Below, one piece after another: positions 47,610-60,694 of a stretch of 64,000 nt of DNA. Both the position numbers and the translations under genes were made by a program. The DNA is from Neckera pumila (lineage: Eukaryota; Streptophyta; Bryopsida; Hypnales; Neckeraceae): positions 8,918,211 to 8,982,210 of the forward strand of contig OZ018413.1 of NCBI GenBank assembly GCA_963969595.1. The letters run 5' to 3'. The notes beneath the pieces are model-generated. The model was not told the origin of the DNA and did not search any database. It saw nothing but the letters and a program-made list of their open reading frames with translations. Positions within the stretch are counted from its first letter, which is position 1. Each line of letters opens with the position of its first letter.

Positions 47610-50600
47610 TCCTAACAACCAAAGAGTTGCAATAACACAAGATTGCTCAACTCTTGCATTCTCTTGCTTGCAACAAGTCGAGCACTGGCAAGGGTCATAT
47701 GAAAAATGCGAAGTCGAATAAGATTTGACCAACATTTAATTGGTATCAAAGAATCACCTCTCAAGTTCATTGCTCCAACTTGAAATACACCCCAAGCATT
47801 TTTCAACCCATTCACATTATGGTCTGTTGAATACCACTTAGCAAACTCCTTATACAAAGAAGGCACTTTGATGTACCCCCCTTCATAATCCATATCATCC
47901 CAAATATTATAGTTCCATAAGTCAAAATGGTAGAAATTGATCATGCCAGACTTTCTTAAATCCAACAACTGCATCAAGTGATAAACATTCATTCTTACAT
48001 TAGATATTCTAGATCAAAAATCTCCATACTAGAACTTGTCATAAACACCAAATACAACATAAAGGCCCTAGCAAGTGCACATACTATCCCTACATAATCC
48101 AATAAATCATTAGAAAGCACAATCAGAAAACATCATTCTAACAAAGATTCACACAATTTGACAACTAAAAGCCTCAATAAAACCCAAATAAGATGAGGGA
48201 CACTCACTTTTCTTCTAAGAATTGTTGGAGATTTGTCATGAAGTCGACATAGCCAATCAAAGATCCTGCCTTCATCCTTATAAAACAAAGTTCTTGAATA
48301 GAGTGCAATATCCAGAAATAACAACTTTTCACTAAAGTCAAAAGTGCTAAATTGCAAACCCAAAATATCAAAGAGATCTTTCGACGACTTCAATACGTCC
48401 TTCACCAAGTCTATTTCCTTTTCAAGATGATCCTTCCAAACCAAAAGCTGATTTCCCTTGGCTCCACCCAATCGAGAAAAGAAATCAGCCAATGCCATCA
48501 ATGCCACAGGGTGATACAATCCACCCCATGGAGAACCAAACCAACATTTTTGTATGCAAATTCCAAGAATGTGTTGTTCTTCACTTGTCAATTCAGAAAT
48601 AGCCTTCATAGGTGCAGCACGTTTCAAAAAAAGTGCTCTAGCTTCTTCAACCATCAACGTTGGCATTGGCGTGTACAATTCCATGTTGGGTAACAAATCT
48701 TCAAGAATTGCTTCACTACTTGAGGTGATCATGATTCTACTTTTTGGGTGGAATCCCATACTCAAATAGTCTTGGACTTCTTGCAACAGATGTGCATCAT
48801 AAGTGATATTGTCAATTACCAAAAACACCCGATTCCGCTTCATGAATGTCTTCATTTGCACCAATCCCTAGCATATTCACAGCAACATAATAGAGATATT
48901 TGTTAACCATAAAAAGGATAGGCATATGACCATTTTTGCAAACTTCAAAGTTCCTTGTTATCTATGGTACTATCTTGGAACTACAAAGGATTGAAATTTT
49001 ATGTCTTTATAGTTTAGAGATGGATTTACATGTCTCCTATGTGACCTAAAAATTTCAGATATTCTTGTAAACATTTGAAACTATAATGAATTTGTATATA
49101 AAAAATGAAAAAATTCACATCAAATACAAACTATACTTGAAAGATCAAAAAAATTCTCCATAGGTGAATAATAAGGTAGGCAACTACCCGGCACCTACAA
49201 GATTCCACTTCATACTATTGTGCATAGTTACTACTAATAGACTGGTCAAAATTTCAGATTTCTTATTGGCAAGTGAAAAGAGGTTCCAACACATCAATGA
49301 CCATAACATCCAAATACCATATGCAAAAGTTGTGAAGAATCAAATTATTTTTTATAAATGTTCTAAAATTGTTACTTGTACATTGGTACATATTGATTTT
49401 AAAGACGTACGCAAAGCGATGATGGCAATTTTAGGCATGTGCAATTTTGGGTGCCCACTTTACAATGCCAAATATCACGGTGCAAATCAATTAACCATGT
49501 CAATCTAAAAATAGAAAAATAGAAATTATCAACCTGAAAGGCAAATAAGCCGGTTATAAGCCCAAAGATCAAATTAAAATAACATATTGAATTCCATGAA
49601 TTTCAAAACAAAATTTGAAATTCAATAGATACTATGGTAAGTAAGCTTCATTTCATTAGTTGGGTTAGATTCAAAAATGATCATTATTACAACTCAAATT
49701 CAAATCAAGGGCGATAACCTAGATGCTATCAAATAACACTACATGGTGATTTGTGGATCAAGCCCTTTTCGATTAGACAAGTCTAAAACACCACAATGAA
49801 CACTTTTCAAAACTATTCTCAAAAAATGTATTCAAGCACCTTCTACAACAAGAATTTCTTTTTTAAAAGTGCATTCTTCCATCCATCGAGCCACACAAAG
49901 TCATCCACTAGCCAATTATGTAACGAAACATGATAAACCAATTAATGCAACATTTCCTTTGAAACAAAGCTAACATGCTCCACTAAAACCTACATGAAAC
50001 TCTCACCCTTCACAAGTATCTCTAATAGCTCACATCCTAGATTATGAAAAATCACAACTAGCACTACCTTTACATTAGTTCACATACATTTGAAGTTAAA
50101 TTCAATATTAATTGTCATATCATAGTGGTTTGCAACCAAGTTATTTAAAATTGGAATTTAAAAATCGACTTCACATTCAAACACTACAAATCATTAAAAT
50201 TGAAACAAGATGCAAGAGCATACCTTCCCAACATCAGCACCAATGCAATCCAACGCATCCTTCTCAAAGTCACAAAGCATCTTGAGAATCCACTTTTGAT
50301 GCCAAGCTCTCGACTTATGACCCATGTCAACATAGCATACTTTACCGAAGAACTCTCCATAGAAGTAATCATGCAAAGCTTTTGCCAACATGGTTTTGCC
50401 AAACCCCGCCAATCCATATGTTCCCAATACTCTTGCTCCAACAGTGGTATCCTCCACAAATTGTTGTGACATGGCCTACACAACAATGGGAACTATCAAA
50501 ACAATCCAACTTCAATTCTTCATAAGAATCACCAAAACAATTGGAACTCCAAAAGTCCTTGAATGTATGAACCAGAGTAACTCAAAGACATTACTTTCAA

Positions 50601-51557
50601 ATTCAAGAACACCACAAACAATAGCAACTCTTGATAATCAAAGAACTTATAAATCTAGAATGCATGGTCATAAATATATATCCATATCAAAAAGCCTAAA
50701 GTAAGTGAAAATCACACCAACATTGATGCTATAAGTTTTTACAAACATGTCATCTTCCAAAGGTTACCGAACAAACAACTAAACATATAAGCCCAAGAAA
50801 TACTAAAAGATCCACAAACAATGCAAAAAATTGTGAAAGACATCATAAACCATAACAAAAAAATTCAACAAGAAAACACAAGACCAAGTAGCCTCAAGTA
50901 CCTCACACATTCGATTGCAACCAACCATGCTTTCAGAGCTACCAAACAATAAGTTTGGAGGAGACAACTTGAAAATGCTCTCAACAATCCAACTCCTATA
51001 AGCCACCTCCTTCATCGCAACCTTTTGAAAATCCAAGCCATTTGACTTGCACAAGGCTCTTACAGCCGCACTCCAATTAGACAAGTCAATACGGTCATCA
51101 CATGTAGCATGCTCTTTCCATTTAGGCATCCAACGACCCTCATCCTCGACCTCTTCAATTGATAACTTCAAGAACAATGGAAGTAGTTTCAGCTTGCCAC
51201 TGCTGCCTCCTGGACCTTGTTGAGCAGCATAAAACTCAGTCAACTCGATCATTGGCCACTTGGAACACAAAACTCTTCCGACAACACGATCACCGCAACA
51301 TGACACAATCGAGCTACTTCGATGATAAGAGGTGCAAAGTCCTCGCCTTTGGGCAAACTATGGTGCTTTTGATCAAAAAAAGGGAAGAAATATCCCATGC
51401 GTTCAAGATCCACACACAATTGCTCCACAAAATCTCTTTGAGCTCTTGAGTGACTAAGAAATATCTTATGTTTGGCTCCATCCAACTTAAATGATCTACA
51501 AAATAGTGCATGAGTTGACCAATGATCGAAGAGCTTTGAACAATCTAGCAAATCCAA
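47006..51557 (-). pseudogene. TIR-NB-ARC-LRR resistance gene, probably disrupted
   Basis: Minus-strand exons: TIR exon about 51557-50902, P-loop exon 50475-50224, NB-ARC exon 48867-48208, LRR-side exon about 47992-47006. The TIR domain reads KHKIFLSHSRAQRDFVEQL, later VIVLSEEF and SKWPMIELTEFYA. The NB-ARC shows the P-loop GTYGLAGFGKT, kinase-2 RVFLVIDNI and an RNBS-B-like KSRIMITSS. The last exon is leucine-rich. Such proteins are cytosolic immune receptors. Damage: the frame shifts by one base within 51249-51300, in the TIR domain, and a single missing base would make the next exon's phase fit. The last exon carries in-frame TAG (47612-47614) and TGA (47207-47209). The junction near 48.0-48.1 kb is also out of phase. 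No ATG precedes the TIR domain, so an upstream exon is missing or unidentified. Sequencing error is an alternative for the single-base shifts. Confidence 0.85.
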
Positions 51558-51962
51558 TAAATCTTATTTGAAACGCATACCCAAAACCAATGGCCACAAT
51601 AAGTTTGAATGAAAATGGAGATATAATCAACACATCATTGACCTTTCCATATATCAACTAAGGTGAAAACACCTGAAACCATCCAAGGACCCATTCTTGA
51701 CAAGTAGACTTCTTCTGAAAGTGTCCCCCAAAAGTGCAATTAAACCATTCATATACTCAATTGTGATTAGTTAAGTTTCTAGATTTTGGTTTCATGACCA
51801 GCCTATGTGACGGTTTCAGTGGTCAACAGAGCTTCCACTCTGAAAATTTGTAGTAAATACATGTCTATTTTTTCTTTTTTCATATTCATGATTTTCAATT
51901 GCTAATACTACAATAATATTTTTTCACAAAAAAGCTGCCTCCAACTTTGCTGGATTGCTTAC

Positions 51963-53109
51963 TTTAGCGGTTTCCACCTTGAATTCGTATGATTCAACAA
52001 TGTGCGCCTATTTCAATATGAATAATACATCTCAGCCCACTTCCCTTCTTCAAAATTTTATACTTCTACGCAATGATAATTGATCATACATTGGACTTCA
52101 CAAAGAACTAACTAACATCATGACGCACCACAAGAACAAACTAAACTACTGAGAGAAAAGATCCAGTAACAAAAATTGACAATTTCCCTGAAGATTTGAA
52201 ACAGTAGCGTACCTCATGGGCTGCACACCATGTGCGGTACCAGAAGGACCAAGCACCATGTCACTTGCTGCTCCCAAGGGCTGGCATGAAAATAAAAGGG
52301 ACTCCGGTTCCTGTTCATTGGTCAAAAACTGGATACCATCATGACATTTTATATTGTACGGGAACAAAGTTGAAAAATGCTCTCAAACTACAACCTGGAA
52401 ATAGCCTTTGATGTAGTTCACTTAGAATTCAGAGATTCCATACCCAAGGGGGCAGGATTGAGAGAATACTTTCCTCTCCGTCTAGAATCAAACCAATAGA
52501 AAACTCTAGGACTATGTTCTCTTCCATAACTTAAGAAGCATCAGTGACAAATATATTACAAATCAAAAATCCAAAGAAATTCCCACTTAGTTGGAAATAA
52601 CGAACATAAACTTCATTTCCGAATATTCAACAAGCTTCATAATGGGCAGAACCAAGGATGTGAAACGCACTGCAATTGCAACCTGGAATTGACCATCATC
52701 GTTGAGTAGCGCAGAATCACGAACAACAGCATTGCCTACATCCTTCATACGCTTCGCACCCCCGCCAGCCTCTGCAAAGTGGTTGACCATGGCGTCAGGA
52801 GACTCAATCGACAAATAACATAATCCTCGAGTGACGATAAATCAAGCATCAAAATGCAAGATGAATGCTTTCCAAGACTAAGCTCCGGAAATTCGACTCC
52901 AAAATGGATGTCAAGGACTTGGACACTTCTGCTAATCATTAACTCCACAATTGCATCAAGCAATATATATCCAAGCATCCAAAACACTTGGAAACACCCA
53001 AGTCATTCCTCATTACCGGGTAGAGCAGAGCGCAATCGCTTCCTAAGCGGACGCGCTGCCCCACTGGGTGGGATACAAGCCAGTACTCCAGACGAACCTC
53101 TTGCACCAT
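51963..53109 (-). CDS. Unrecognised multi-exon gene (partial model)
   Basis: Three minus-strand exons with good splice sites join in phase: 53109-53017 (starting MVQEVRLEYWLVSHP), 52802-52683 (SPDAMVNHFAEAGGG to LLNDDGQFQ) and 52280-52213 (PLGAASDMVLGPSG to VQPMR). A fourth candidate, 52007-51963 (AHIVESYEFKVETAK, donor GTAAGC), needs one more exon between to restore phase. The ATG is 3 bases into its exon; an upstream non-coding exon may end at the GTATCC donor at 53219. I do not recognise the family. The 3' end is open and lies only 400 bp before the TIR exon on the same strand, so these may even be upstream exons of that transcription unit. Confidence 0.4.
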
Positions 53110-53319
53110 CCCTGCGGAGAAGAGCGCAAGGATCAGAGATTCATAAATGCACGGAAGGTTGATGGAGGGGGGGTATGCGGGAGTCTTGCATACAGAGTCA
53201 TGAAGAATAGAGGGGATACCTCGTCTCCTTAGCGAGCACTGAGGCAGTCGGCGGTGTGTGCGATTCAGAGAGCGGGGGGGGAAGCGCGAGAGACAGAAGG
53301 CTTGGAACGCGCGGCACCC

Positions 53320-54777
53320 ATGATATCAGCACACAGCCAGCTTCCCTCGACCGCGAAAATCCGGCATGCAAATCAGCAGAAACTGGCGGTGCGGAGTGAT
53401 GCTCACAGGGGCTCTGGGAAAGACCCGAACTTCAACTCTTAGTAGATCAGACTAAACCGCAAAACCGCATAACACAACCCACAGACTAGACCACCACTTG
53501 CTGAGGGTGTCAACGCCCACCTGACGCAAGTCCTACTTCATATTACAATAAAAAAGGGTGATTCCCAAAATAGTTGTGTCTGCTACTGAGCAAGAAGGTT
53601 GTCACAGCAAGTACAACAAAAATGAAGACACTAAATACACACAGAGCACTTCTGACTGTTGGCATAGACTCTACTGCATACTTACAGACCGAATGCCAGA
53701 GCCCGATTAAAAACTCAATAAGAAGTAATCTGCACTGCACACACTCGCTTGTACGTTACAAGCGTACACGTAAACTTCAGACCAGAAACAATTGACAGAA
53801 CTCAGTCAAGAAAAAAAAGGAAAGTCTGACCTGCAAAACCTGTCACCTCATCAAGTTTCGATGCCGCTGCGACAACGACAAAAATAAATTGAAACACGGC
53901 CTGCAAAATCCACCACCCAAAGCCTTCGACTCAAATCACCAAGAATGCAACGGATGATCGTCACGAAGCATCAGATTCAAAAGAAAATCCCTATTTCCTG
54001 AGTATAGTAGGGGACAGTGGTTTCGAAGTATCTTCGCAAATACACCCAAGAGGAAAGCTAAGACCAACGATAAGCATACCAATCTCTCCCTGTCGTCTCT
54101 TCTCCTCTCGAGACACGACTCAATGTAGGTGGCACACATGAAAATATTCAATCCGCTCCTCCTCAACAAAATCCGAAACATTTTGGGAACTTCTGATATT
54201 TTCTCATAAAGCATGTAAGAAAAGTACTTACATGCATCATTACCAACAAAAGAGGCCTGGTTTGGCTGTAGCAAGTATTAAACTGAAGAAACATCAGACA
54301 AGCTGCCTAGACAAGCTAGCACCCTGCTCTTCTTTTGGTACTTCATACTAAAATTGAAGTTCCTGTCCAAGTGCAGCTATGCTGGATATGGAAATCCTCT
54401 TAATCAATCCCATCACACAATGTCAATCATTATGAACACTGGACTTCTCAAATCTGGAGTACGAGAATGACAACTTCAGCTTCTAACAAAATACTCACAG
54501 AGCGAGAGCTAACCTACTAGACCCGATTAGGAGCACCATAGACAGGAGAGAAAAGGCAATCTCCAGCCAAAAATAAACATTGCCCCTTCTCCTTCTAACA
54601 ACTAAATTCTACTAAAGAGATGTTCCATAAGCTGTAGTATGGATCCCTTTCCAACGTACCGTCTCTCCCCATGGAGTTCATCGTTAGCACTCTCGCCATT
54701 GTGCTACCTCAAGGAGGGTTTCTTCACCGTCGCAATTTCTAAGCGCTTGATGGTTCCGTCCTACTGTTTCACAACTC
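53320..54777. other. Stretch with no supported gene
   Basis: GC is a little higher than in the repeat deserts. Frames such as 54274-53936 (minus) have no recognisable domain. Bases 53220-53440 may hold the 5' UTR of the preceding gene. Confidence 0.35.
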
Positions 54778-55118
54778 TCATACGCTACAGGAAACATGAT
54801 CTGATCCAACTCCTAAAGAGCGGAGGGAAGAAACAGTCGCAACACGTAGAAGCAAGAAGGTCCAAAACTCGGCGGCAGCCTGAAAATTCAAAACACCATT
54901 ATCCCAGGCGCTGCACTACGAACGCTATTCCAAATTTCTCGAGCCATTGCTCTTGCGTCAGGAGGACCAAGCTCATGATTTCGTACCTTCAAATGGCGTC
55001 CTCCAATTAGGGTGAAATCAGTCAGGGATGTGGAATGCGCAAACAAGTTGCTTCCAACGCCACCGACAGCCCGTGGTGCTCGAGAAACTCTCTGCTCAAG
55101 CCACACTGAGTTGGCCAC
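54778..55118 (-). CDS. Possible two-exon small gene, unrecognised
   Basis: An ATG at 55118 opens a 132-base exon (MANSVWLEQRVSRAP..., ending GGRHLK at 54987 before GTACG). An acceptor at 54880-54881 (TTTTCAG) leads in phase to a second exon 54879-54778 ending in TGA (AAAEFWTFLLLRVATV...). The 77-residue product matches no family I know. It could be an N-terminal fragment of a longer spliced gene or chance. It lies just left of a transposon cluster. Confidence 0.25.
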
Positions 55119-55166
55119 CTGAACCTAAGTTAACAGGTCGGAGAAAAGCTTCGACACGGGATCTAA

Positions 55167-55741
55167 GAGCAACCCCACGGTAACGCGCCAAGGGGGTTGA
55201 CACGGCCAGTGGGCGGGCCTGGTCTGAAACTTAACTTTGTCCTACGGGGACGCGCCAAGCTGAAAAAAGCGCCCGCTGCCACACGCGATTTGAAGACCAC
55301 AGGGTCAAATGGTGAGTCTTCAACGTGCCGCGATATGAGCTTCCAAGAGCATCCCACAGCAACTCGCCCAACTGGCCCGGCCAAGCAAATCAATGGAGGA
55401 CTTTTACTTTTAGCTTTGAGTCAGAGGTTCTTTACCATTGATTTGCTTGGCCGGGCCAATTGGGCAAGTTGCTGTGGGGCTGCTCTAACACCAACTTTGA
55501 GGTTTGTTTACTTTTTGACACCAAAATCGAGGTAGAAATTTCCCCATACACCTACATCTAGGCACAACAAGTCAACAAAATTGATTTTACTTTCTAGGCA
55601 ATGAAATTGCCTCACTTCTTCCCCTCCACTTGGCGCCCCTCCTTGGCACATGCACCGTGGGGCAGAAGAGGAGCAATGAGGCCGCAATGTTCAAATCCAC
55701 TTGCCAAACCTCCTCTTGGCGCGTGTGCCGTGGGGTTGCCC
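55167..55741. mobile_element. PIF/Harbinger-like MITE, 575 bp, with a nested element
   Basis: Ends read GAGCAACCCCACGG on the left and GGGCAACCCCACGG on the right strand, followed by a GCGCCAA block. Both ends are flanked by TAA (55164-55166 and 55742-55744). GC-rich for the window. A smaller element sits inside it at 55346-55486. Confidence 0.75.
55346..55486. mobile_element. Nested 141 bp hairpin MITE
   Basis: Inverted arms of about 51 bp (55346-55396 and 55436-55486) share GGCCCGGCCAAGCAAATCAA and differ at about four places. Its AGAGCA..CCCACAG end is related to the ends of the surrounding element, which suggests insertion of one family member into another or an internal derivative. Confidence 0.75.
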
Positions 55742-55744
55742 TAA

Positions 55745-57074
55745 GGCGAGAGTAGTGCAAGTGCGACACGCAATCCTGCAATTTCAGTAGCTTACCATTA
55801 GTCTACAACCTCACTGACTTGTCCTAGTAATTAGAGAGACAACACCAGCCTAGAAATTTTTCACCAGCAATGCCATAAAAATTTTATTGGCTCTATCCCT
55901 AGGGCCGGGGTGAACTAGACTCCTCGCTCGGCCCCTCGGGAAAACGTTGAAATTTTTTATTTGCCACGCATGATAAAATTTGCAAATTTTGAATTCAAAT
56001 TTGTAATCAGCGGTCCCAATTTCCCTTTCAGAGGTGTAGAAGAGAAACTAATTGAGCATGAAATAGGGGGGCTTTTTTTTTACATGCACCTTTGGAATGA
56101 CTAGGAGGACAAGCATTTGGTTCATCATTTCACGTCGGCCGTCCCTAGGACGTTAATCCTTAAACATTGACACAAACATTTGGCTTCAAATGGGTGACAG
56201 GGAATTCTTCTAGTAGGATAGAAGTTCAACTATTCATCTTTGAAATTCTGTTGTGAAAAGGTGAGATCTTCTACAATAGTTTGACTTCCAATGAGTTCTC
56301 TTGCAATTTTTTAAGCCAATAATTCATACAGTAATGAAAAGGAATGATTTCTTGAATGGAACTATTTGTGCGTCAACACGGGGGAGGAGATTTTGTCCCT
56401 CTACTTGTTCCTAACGGGGATATCCAAGGTGTGTAATTCTTGAGCTTTCTAATATTAGGTTGCTTTGGATGTATCGTGTCAGTCCAATTGCAGCCCTTGA
56501 AGGCCATATGTTTCTAAAAAAAAGATGATTTTTAAAGTTACAATACCTGTTTGTCCTTTAAAAGATAAGCATTACTTCAAATTTTTTTTTTCCCGTATCA
56601 TACCATGTGCCCATAACATTCAGTAGCAATGAGTTGCCTTTCCTTTCCTTTGACGGAATGATTTAGAATATTCTACATCATTAGTTCATATGAGGGATGA
56701 AATGGTGTGGAATATTTCACACCCAACAATAACTAAAAAGATAGATGGTGTTTTACACAAGAGTTGTCAATGCTACACCAGCAATAGCCCTAAACGCTAC
56801 AATGCTTAGCATTAAATCAAAGTAAAAAAACAAGCATCAGAGATTTAAAGTTCAACTTTGAAATAGTAAGCAAAAAGTTCATGGAGAACAAGGTATACAG
56901 CTACTACTTTGCTTTGCTTGGAAAATCATTCATTTTTTTGTGTTTGGAATGAAGACAAGACAACTCTTTATATACATGTGGGGTGGTAGGAGGTGAAACA
57001 AACAATTTGGGACATGTAAATTAGAATTAAAATAGGAGCTCAACCGCTCACTTAGTTTTGTCAAATTATAGCAG
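55745..57074. other. Intergenic stretch
   Basis: No gene, array or hairpin recognised. Confidence 0.4.
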
Positions 57075-57238
57075 AAATTGTATTTGAAGTAGAATTTTAG
57101 ACCTCATTTAGGCATAGTAGAATGGCTTTTCTCAAAAATATAGAATTGAATGCACAAAGAGCCCCATTCAAAGTAGTTTCAAGAAAAGTTATTCTACTAT
57201 GCCTAAATGAGGTCTTAAATTCTACTCCAAACATAATT
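57075..57238. mobile_element. 164 bp palindromic MITE
   Basis: Arms of about 60 bp (57075-57133 and 57180-57238) share GACCTCATTTAGGCATAGTA perfectly and diverge slightly elsewhere. No coding capacity. The target duplication was not resolved. Confidence 0.8.
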
Positions 57239-57868
57239 TTTAAGTTTTGATAATGGGTGGTCAAGCTCTCATCTTCAAAATTTCCCATATCCTTTGAGGA
57301 GTGACTCATGATGGACAACAGAATTCAATCTTAAAAACACGTCACCACCCTCCATTCCTACCAATGTCAATGATGCAATCCCTTCATTTAACCATCAAAA
57401 ATTCATTTGGATGGCAGATAAATAAATTGCATTGGGATATTACTCAATGGATTCTTTGGATTTTTGGCAAACCCTTTTCTATTACAATTACTTGTTGAGT
57501 TGTAAGTGATGTTGAATTCTAGAATTAGCCAAAAAAGAAATTGAGCACACCATAAATGTACTGCCACTATCTTAGTACTGAAGCTTACATCAATGATGCA
57601 GATGAGTTTTGTGGAGGAGAACTCCAGGGAGGTAAGTCAAAACAGCCTCTCTGGAGACTACTGAATGTTATGTGAATATGGAATGACCCCGTCGCAGGGC
57701 ATCACTCTGCGTCACCGTGATTGAACTGAGACATCGTCTCAAGTTTTTGCACTGGAATACATTTGAAATCCATCTTTCAAATGCATTTCTTTATCTTGAC
57801 ATTGGATGTATGTGGACCGAATGGATGTTTTGTGCACTTGGATGCCGCCGGCCTTGGCTGGCTGTAAG
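57239..57868. other. Intergenic stretch
   Basis: No gene recognised. Confidence 0.35.
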
Positions 57869-58160
57869 GTAACTACACCTAAAATCACACAATTAAGCAA
57901 TTCAGCATGGTTTTCACTATTATGTTGAAAAATGTGTTGAAAAAGAATTTCTGGGGTCTCATTAGTAGTCAAAAGGGGGTTTTAGATTCTCTGAGAATAC
58001 ATTTTTTGGACACTGTGTGAATAAACTACAAATTTTCAAAGTGCTGAAAATAAGTGTACCAAAAAGCGGTCATAGAATCATATGAATAGTGGGAGTACAT
58101 TTTAGGCAAGAATACCCCCTATGCAATTTTAGGGACCGTGCAATTTTAAGTGTAGTTATC
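57869..58160. mobile_element. MITE-like element with GTAACTACACCTAAAAT ends
   Basis: The sequence GTAACTACACCTAAAAT at 57869 is matched in inverse form (ATTTTAAGTGTAGTTAT) ending near 58160, with a further CAC match inside. The element is about 290 bp and has no coding content. Confidence 0.6.
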
Positions 58161-59339
58161 TGGTGATGACCCTCTCGATCCAAAGATGGTGAACAGCCTA
58201 CATGTGCCTGATTGAAGTTTGTGTGAGCGGAAAGAACTCGTTCTTTGACAAAAAATCCCAACGGAGACGGAAGCATTGTCCCTTGGTGTCCTCGTGATGG
58301 GACGACCTGTCCCTCCAGCCCCCAACTTGTCCCATGACAAAGGCCCAGGGTCACAGCTTCCTACTAAGTTAACCTTTAAAGGATCAAGTGTCCGTTCAAC
58401 GTACACAAATTTGACTATATGGTCGTGGGCTCCGTCCTTTAGGGGTTAAGGTAGGTACACCCATTTCCATCCATGTACTTGATTCCATTGTCATGTCTGA
58501 GTGCGGTACAATCTGAAAAGAAAATCTGAGCCTTTGCTATATACTGTCAGAATGTGGTAAATGAACGGGAGTGGTGCACCTACCTTATACTAAGACAGCC
58601 CATCAACTTCTTAATTTTCAGTGTTCAATTCCTATCTACAACCCTTTTTATACCTCAATATCTTGTAATGAAAGATCTCATTCATGACAAATTGATAAAG
58701 ATTTTTTCATCTACACACAAGTTGACAAACCTAAATGAGATAAGTGATTTGTCAAGACAAACTTTGGATAGCAAAGTTGTGCTGCATCAAAACATTTTCC
58801 GACATGTCAATGATTGGGAGTGATTGTAGAGTTCATGTACTTTGTCTTTGAAGTTGTTTGGAATGTAATTATGTGATTCTATCAAGCAGATTAGTCTTTT
58901 TAGCACATATGCTTGTGACCAATATAATAGTAGGTTTGTTTCCATGGCACGATTCCAGAATACAATGGCTATGGAGTCAGAATGTTTGCCACCAAAATTT
59001 GAGAGCTTATGGGGTGCTGTAGGACAACTACCAATAGTCAGCGGGTCTTTGCAAACAAGGCATGTTACTTTGTGTTTTTTTATTAGATATTACCTACTTT
59101 AGAGAATTTATAGTCTAAATCTTCATTATTTTGAGAATTGTATCTTTGGGTCGCTACTTGGGTTGCTTACATTCCTTTGATCCGTTGTGAGTGCAATTAC
59201 CCACATACTTAGTTTTTTATGTAGTGACAAGATGATGTAGAGAAGAACCAAGAATTGTAGCTCTAGTAGTCTGATGATGACTGGGACACTTGGGATTTCA
59301 GGCAGGCTTGTGTGACTTGATTTTTTGACAAGATTTTTT
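58161..59339. other. Intergenic stretch
   Basis: Open frames around 58070-58406 (minus) exist in two frames and have no known domain. A TTTAGGGGTTAA block like a family A end lies near 58439. No gene called. Confidence 0.35.
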
Positions 59340-60146
59340 TAACTTTTTAAGAATATAGGAAATCAGATGAACTTTCAAATGAAAATATAATATTTATTTC
59401 AATCGATGCCCGGGAGCAAAAATTATGCCATCCTCAATCTTAAAAGTTGTTTGCCGGGTAGAACAAAATCAACTCAAATAATTGGATTTTTTTAATTTTT
59501 AATTTTTTTGAAAGATTATATTTTTGTCTATACTTGAAGCTTTGATTCATTCTTTTTGGGCTAATAATAAGAAAGTTATAGACAATATTGTTTTTTGGGC
59601 AATCTTCAAAAACAACTTATAGAATTCATTTTTGAATGCAATTTTCAAATTTTTTTTGACAAGGTGAAGTTTGTCTGCTAGAACAGTCTCACCATTGGAA
59701 TTATGATGTTTCAATTCCATCTTAGAGCTATGAACAATTTTGTGTATTATTCAATCTTGGAGCTGATTCTACTCACTAATTTTTTAATGAATGAAAATCA
59801 AGTTTTGGTATTCTAAAATTTTTTTTCCCTAAATGTTTAGAAAAAAGAATTATAAACTCATGGTTAGTAGTGCCAAAAAATTTCCACAAATGGCAGTCAA
59901 AGTCATCTAAAATTGTAGGCCCGCATTCAAAAAAACTTTTTTTCCCAACTTTGAATGGTAATATCTTCCAATCCATACAATCAAATTTCATAAAAAGTTT
60001 ATCACATAATCTAAAACAAGTGAAGTACAAGATCCTACGGTTAGGTTCTAAAAAAGATGTTTTTTTTTGTTTATTGGGTGATTGCAACAAACATGGCAGT
60101 TTTGAGTGGTTTTCAAGCCAGAAAATGCCTTGCTCCTTTAGGGGTT
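59340..60146. repeat. Family A unit, first subfamily, reversed
   Basis: The reverse complement of 27208-28130: GGTAATATCTTCCAATCCAT, TACAAGATCCTACGGTTAG and a terminal TTTAGGGGTTAA near 60146. The left edge is approximate. Confidence 0.7.
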
Positions 60147-60694
60147 AATTCAATCTTGACCTGATAATATTGAGCTGACAAGTTTTTCTGGAGTTTACTT
60201 CAATACTTTATCCCCGTAGCTATTCATCATGATATCTTCCATACTTAGCCCAGAGCTGTTTGTTGTGATATTTTAAATTTTGGACATGCAAGGTTGGATG
60301 TCGCAAGTACAATACCTCCTTGTTTTCAATATTTCAGGAGTTCTCTTTGAAGGAAATGATTCAAAGAGATTGAAAGAGAGTACATAATGCTTGAACTTGT
60401 TTATCAGCTGGGAAAGCAATCTCGAGTGGCTCCAATCGCGACTTGCTTCAATAACATCAAGTACTACAAATTCTTGTTATCCTATTGCTTTTCAAAATTG
60501 GTTCTCTTTCTTTCCTCTCATTCAAACTTTATACATTTTGGGCATCATGTGGTTTGCATATTTAGGGTTTAGCCCTCACAATTTTGATTAGTAGCGCTTA
60601 CTTGAATAATAATAAACTCAGAAAGTTTGACAAACTTAAGCAAACTTATTGATTTTTTGGGTGCATTACATTTGAGCTCCCGGCCTTGTGATTC
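60147..60694. other. Intergenic stretch
   Basis: No feature recognised. Confidence 0.35.

Noticed and set aside
53220..53321. Coding first exon starting MGAARSKPS
   Set aside because: A run of eight C residues puts a stop after about 18 codons; I treat the region as possible 5' UTR.
57961..58406. Retrotransposon primer-binding site or LTR edge
   Set aside because: No paired LTR, polypurine tract or polymerase frame was found; only a MITE-like inverted repeat is supported.
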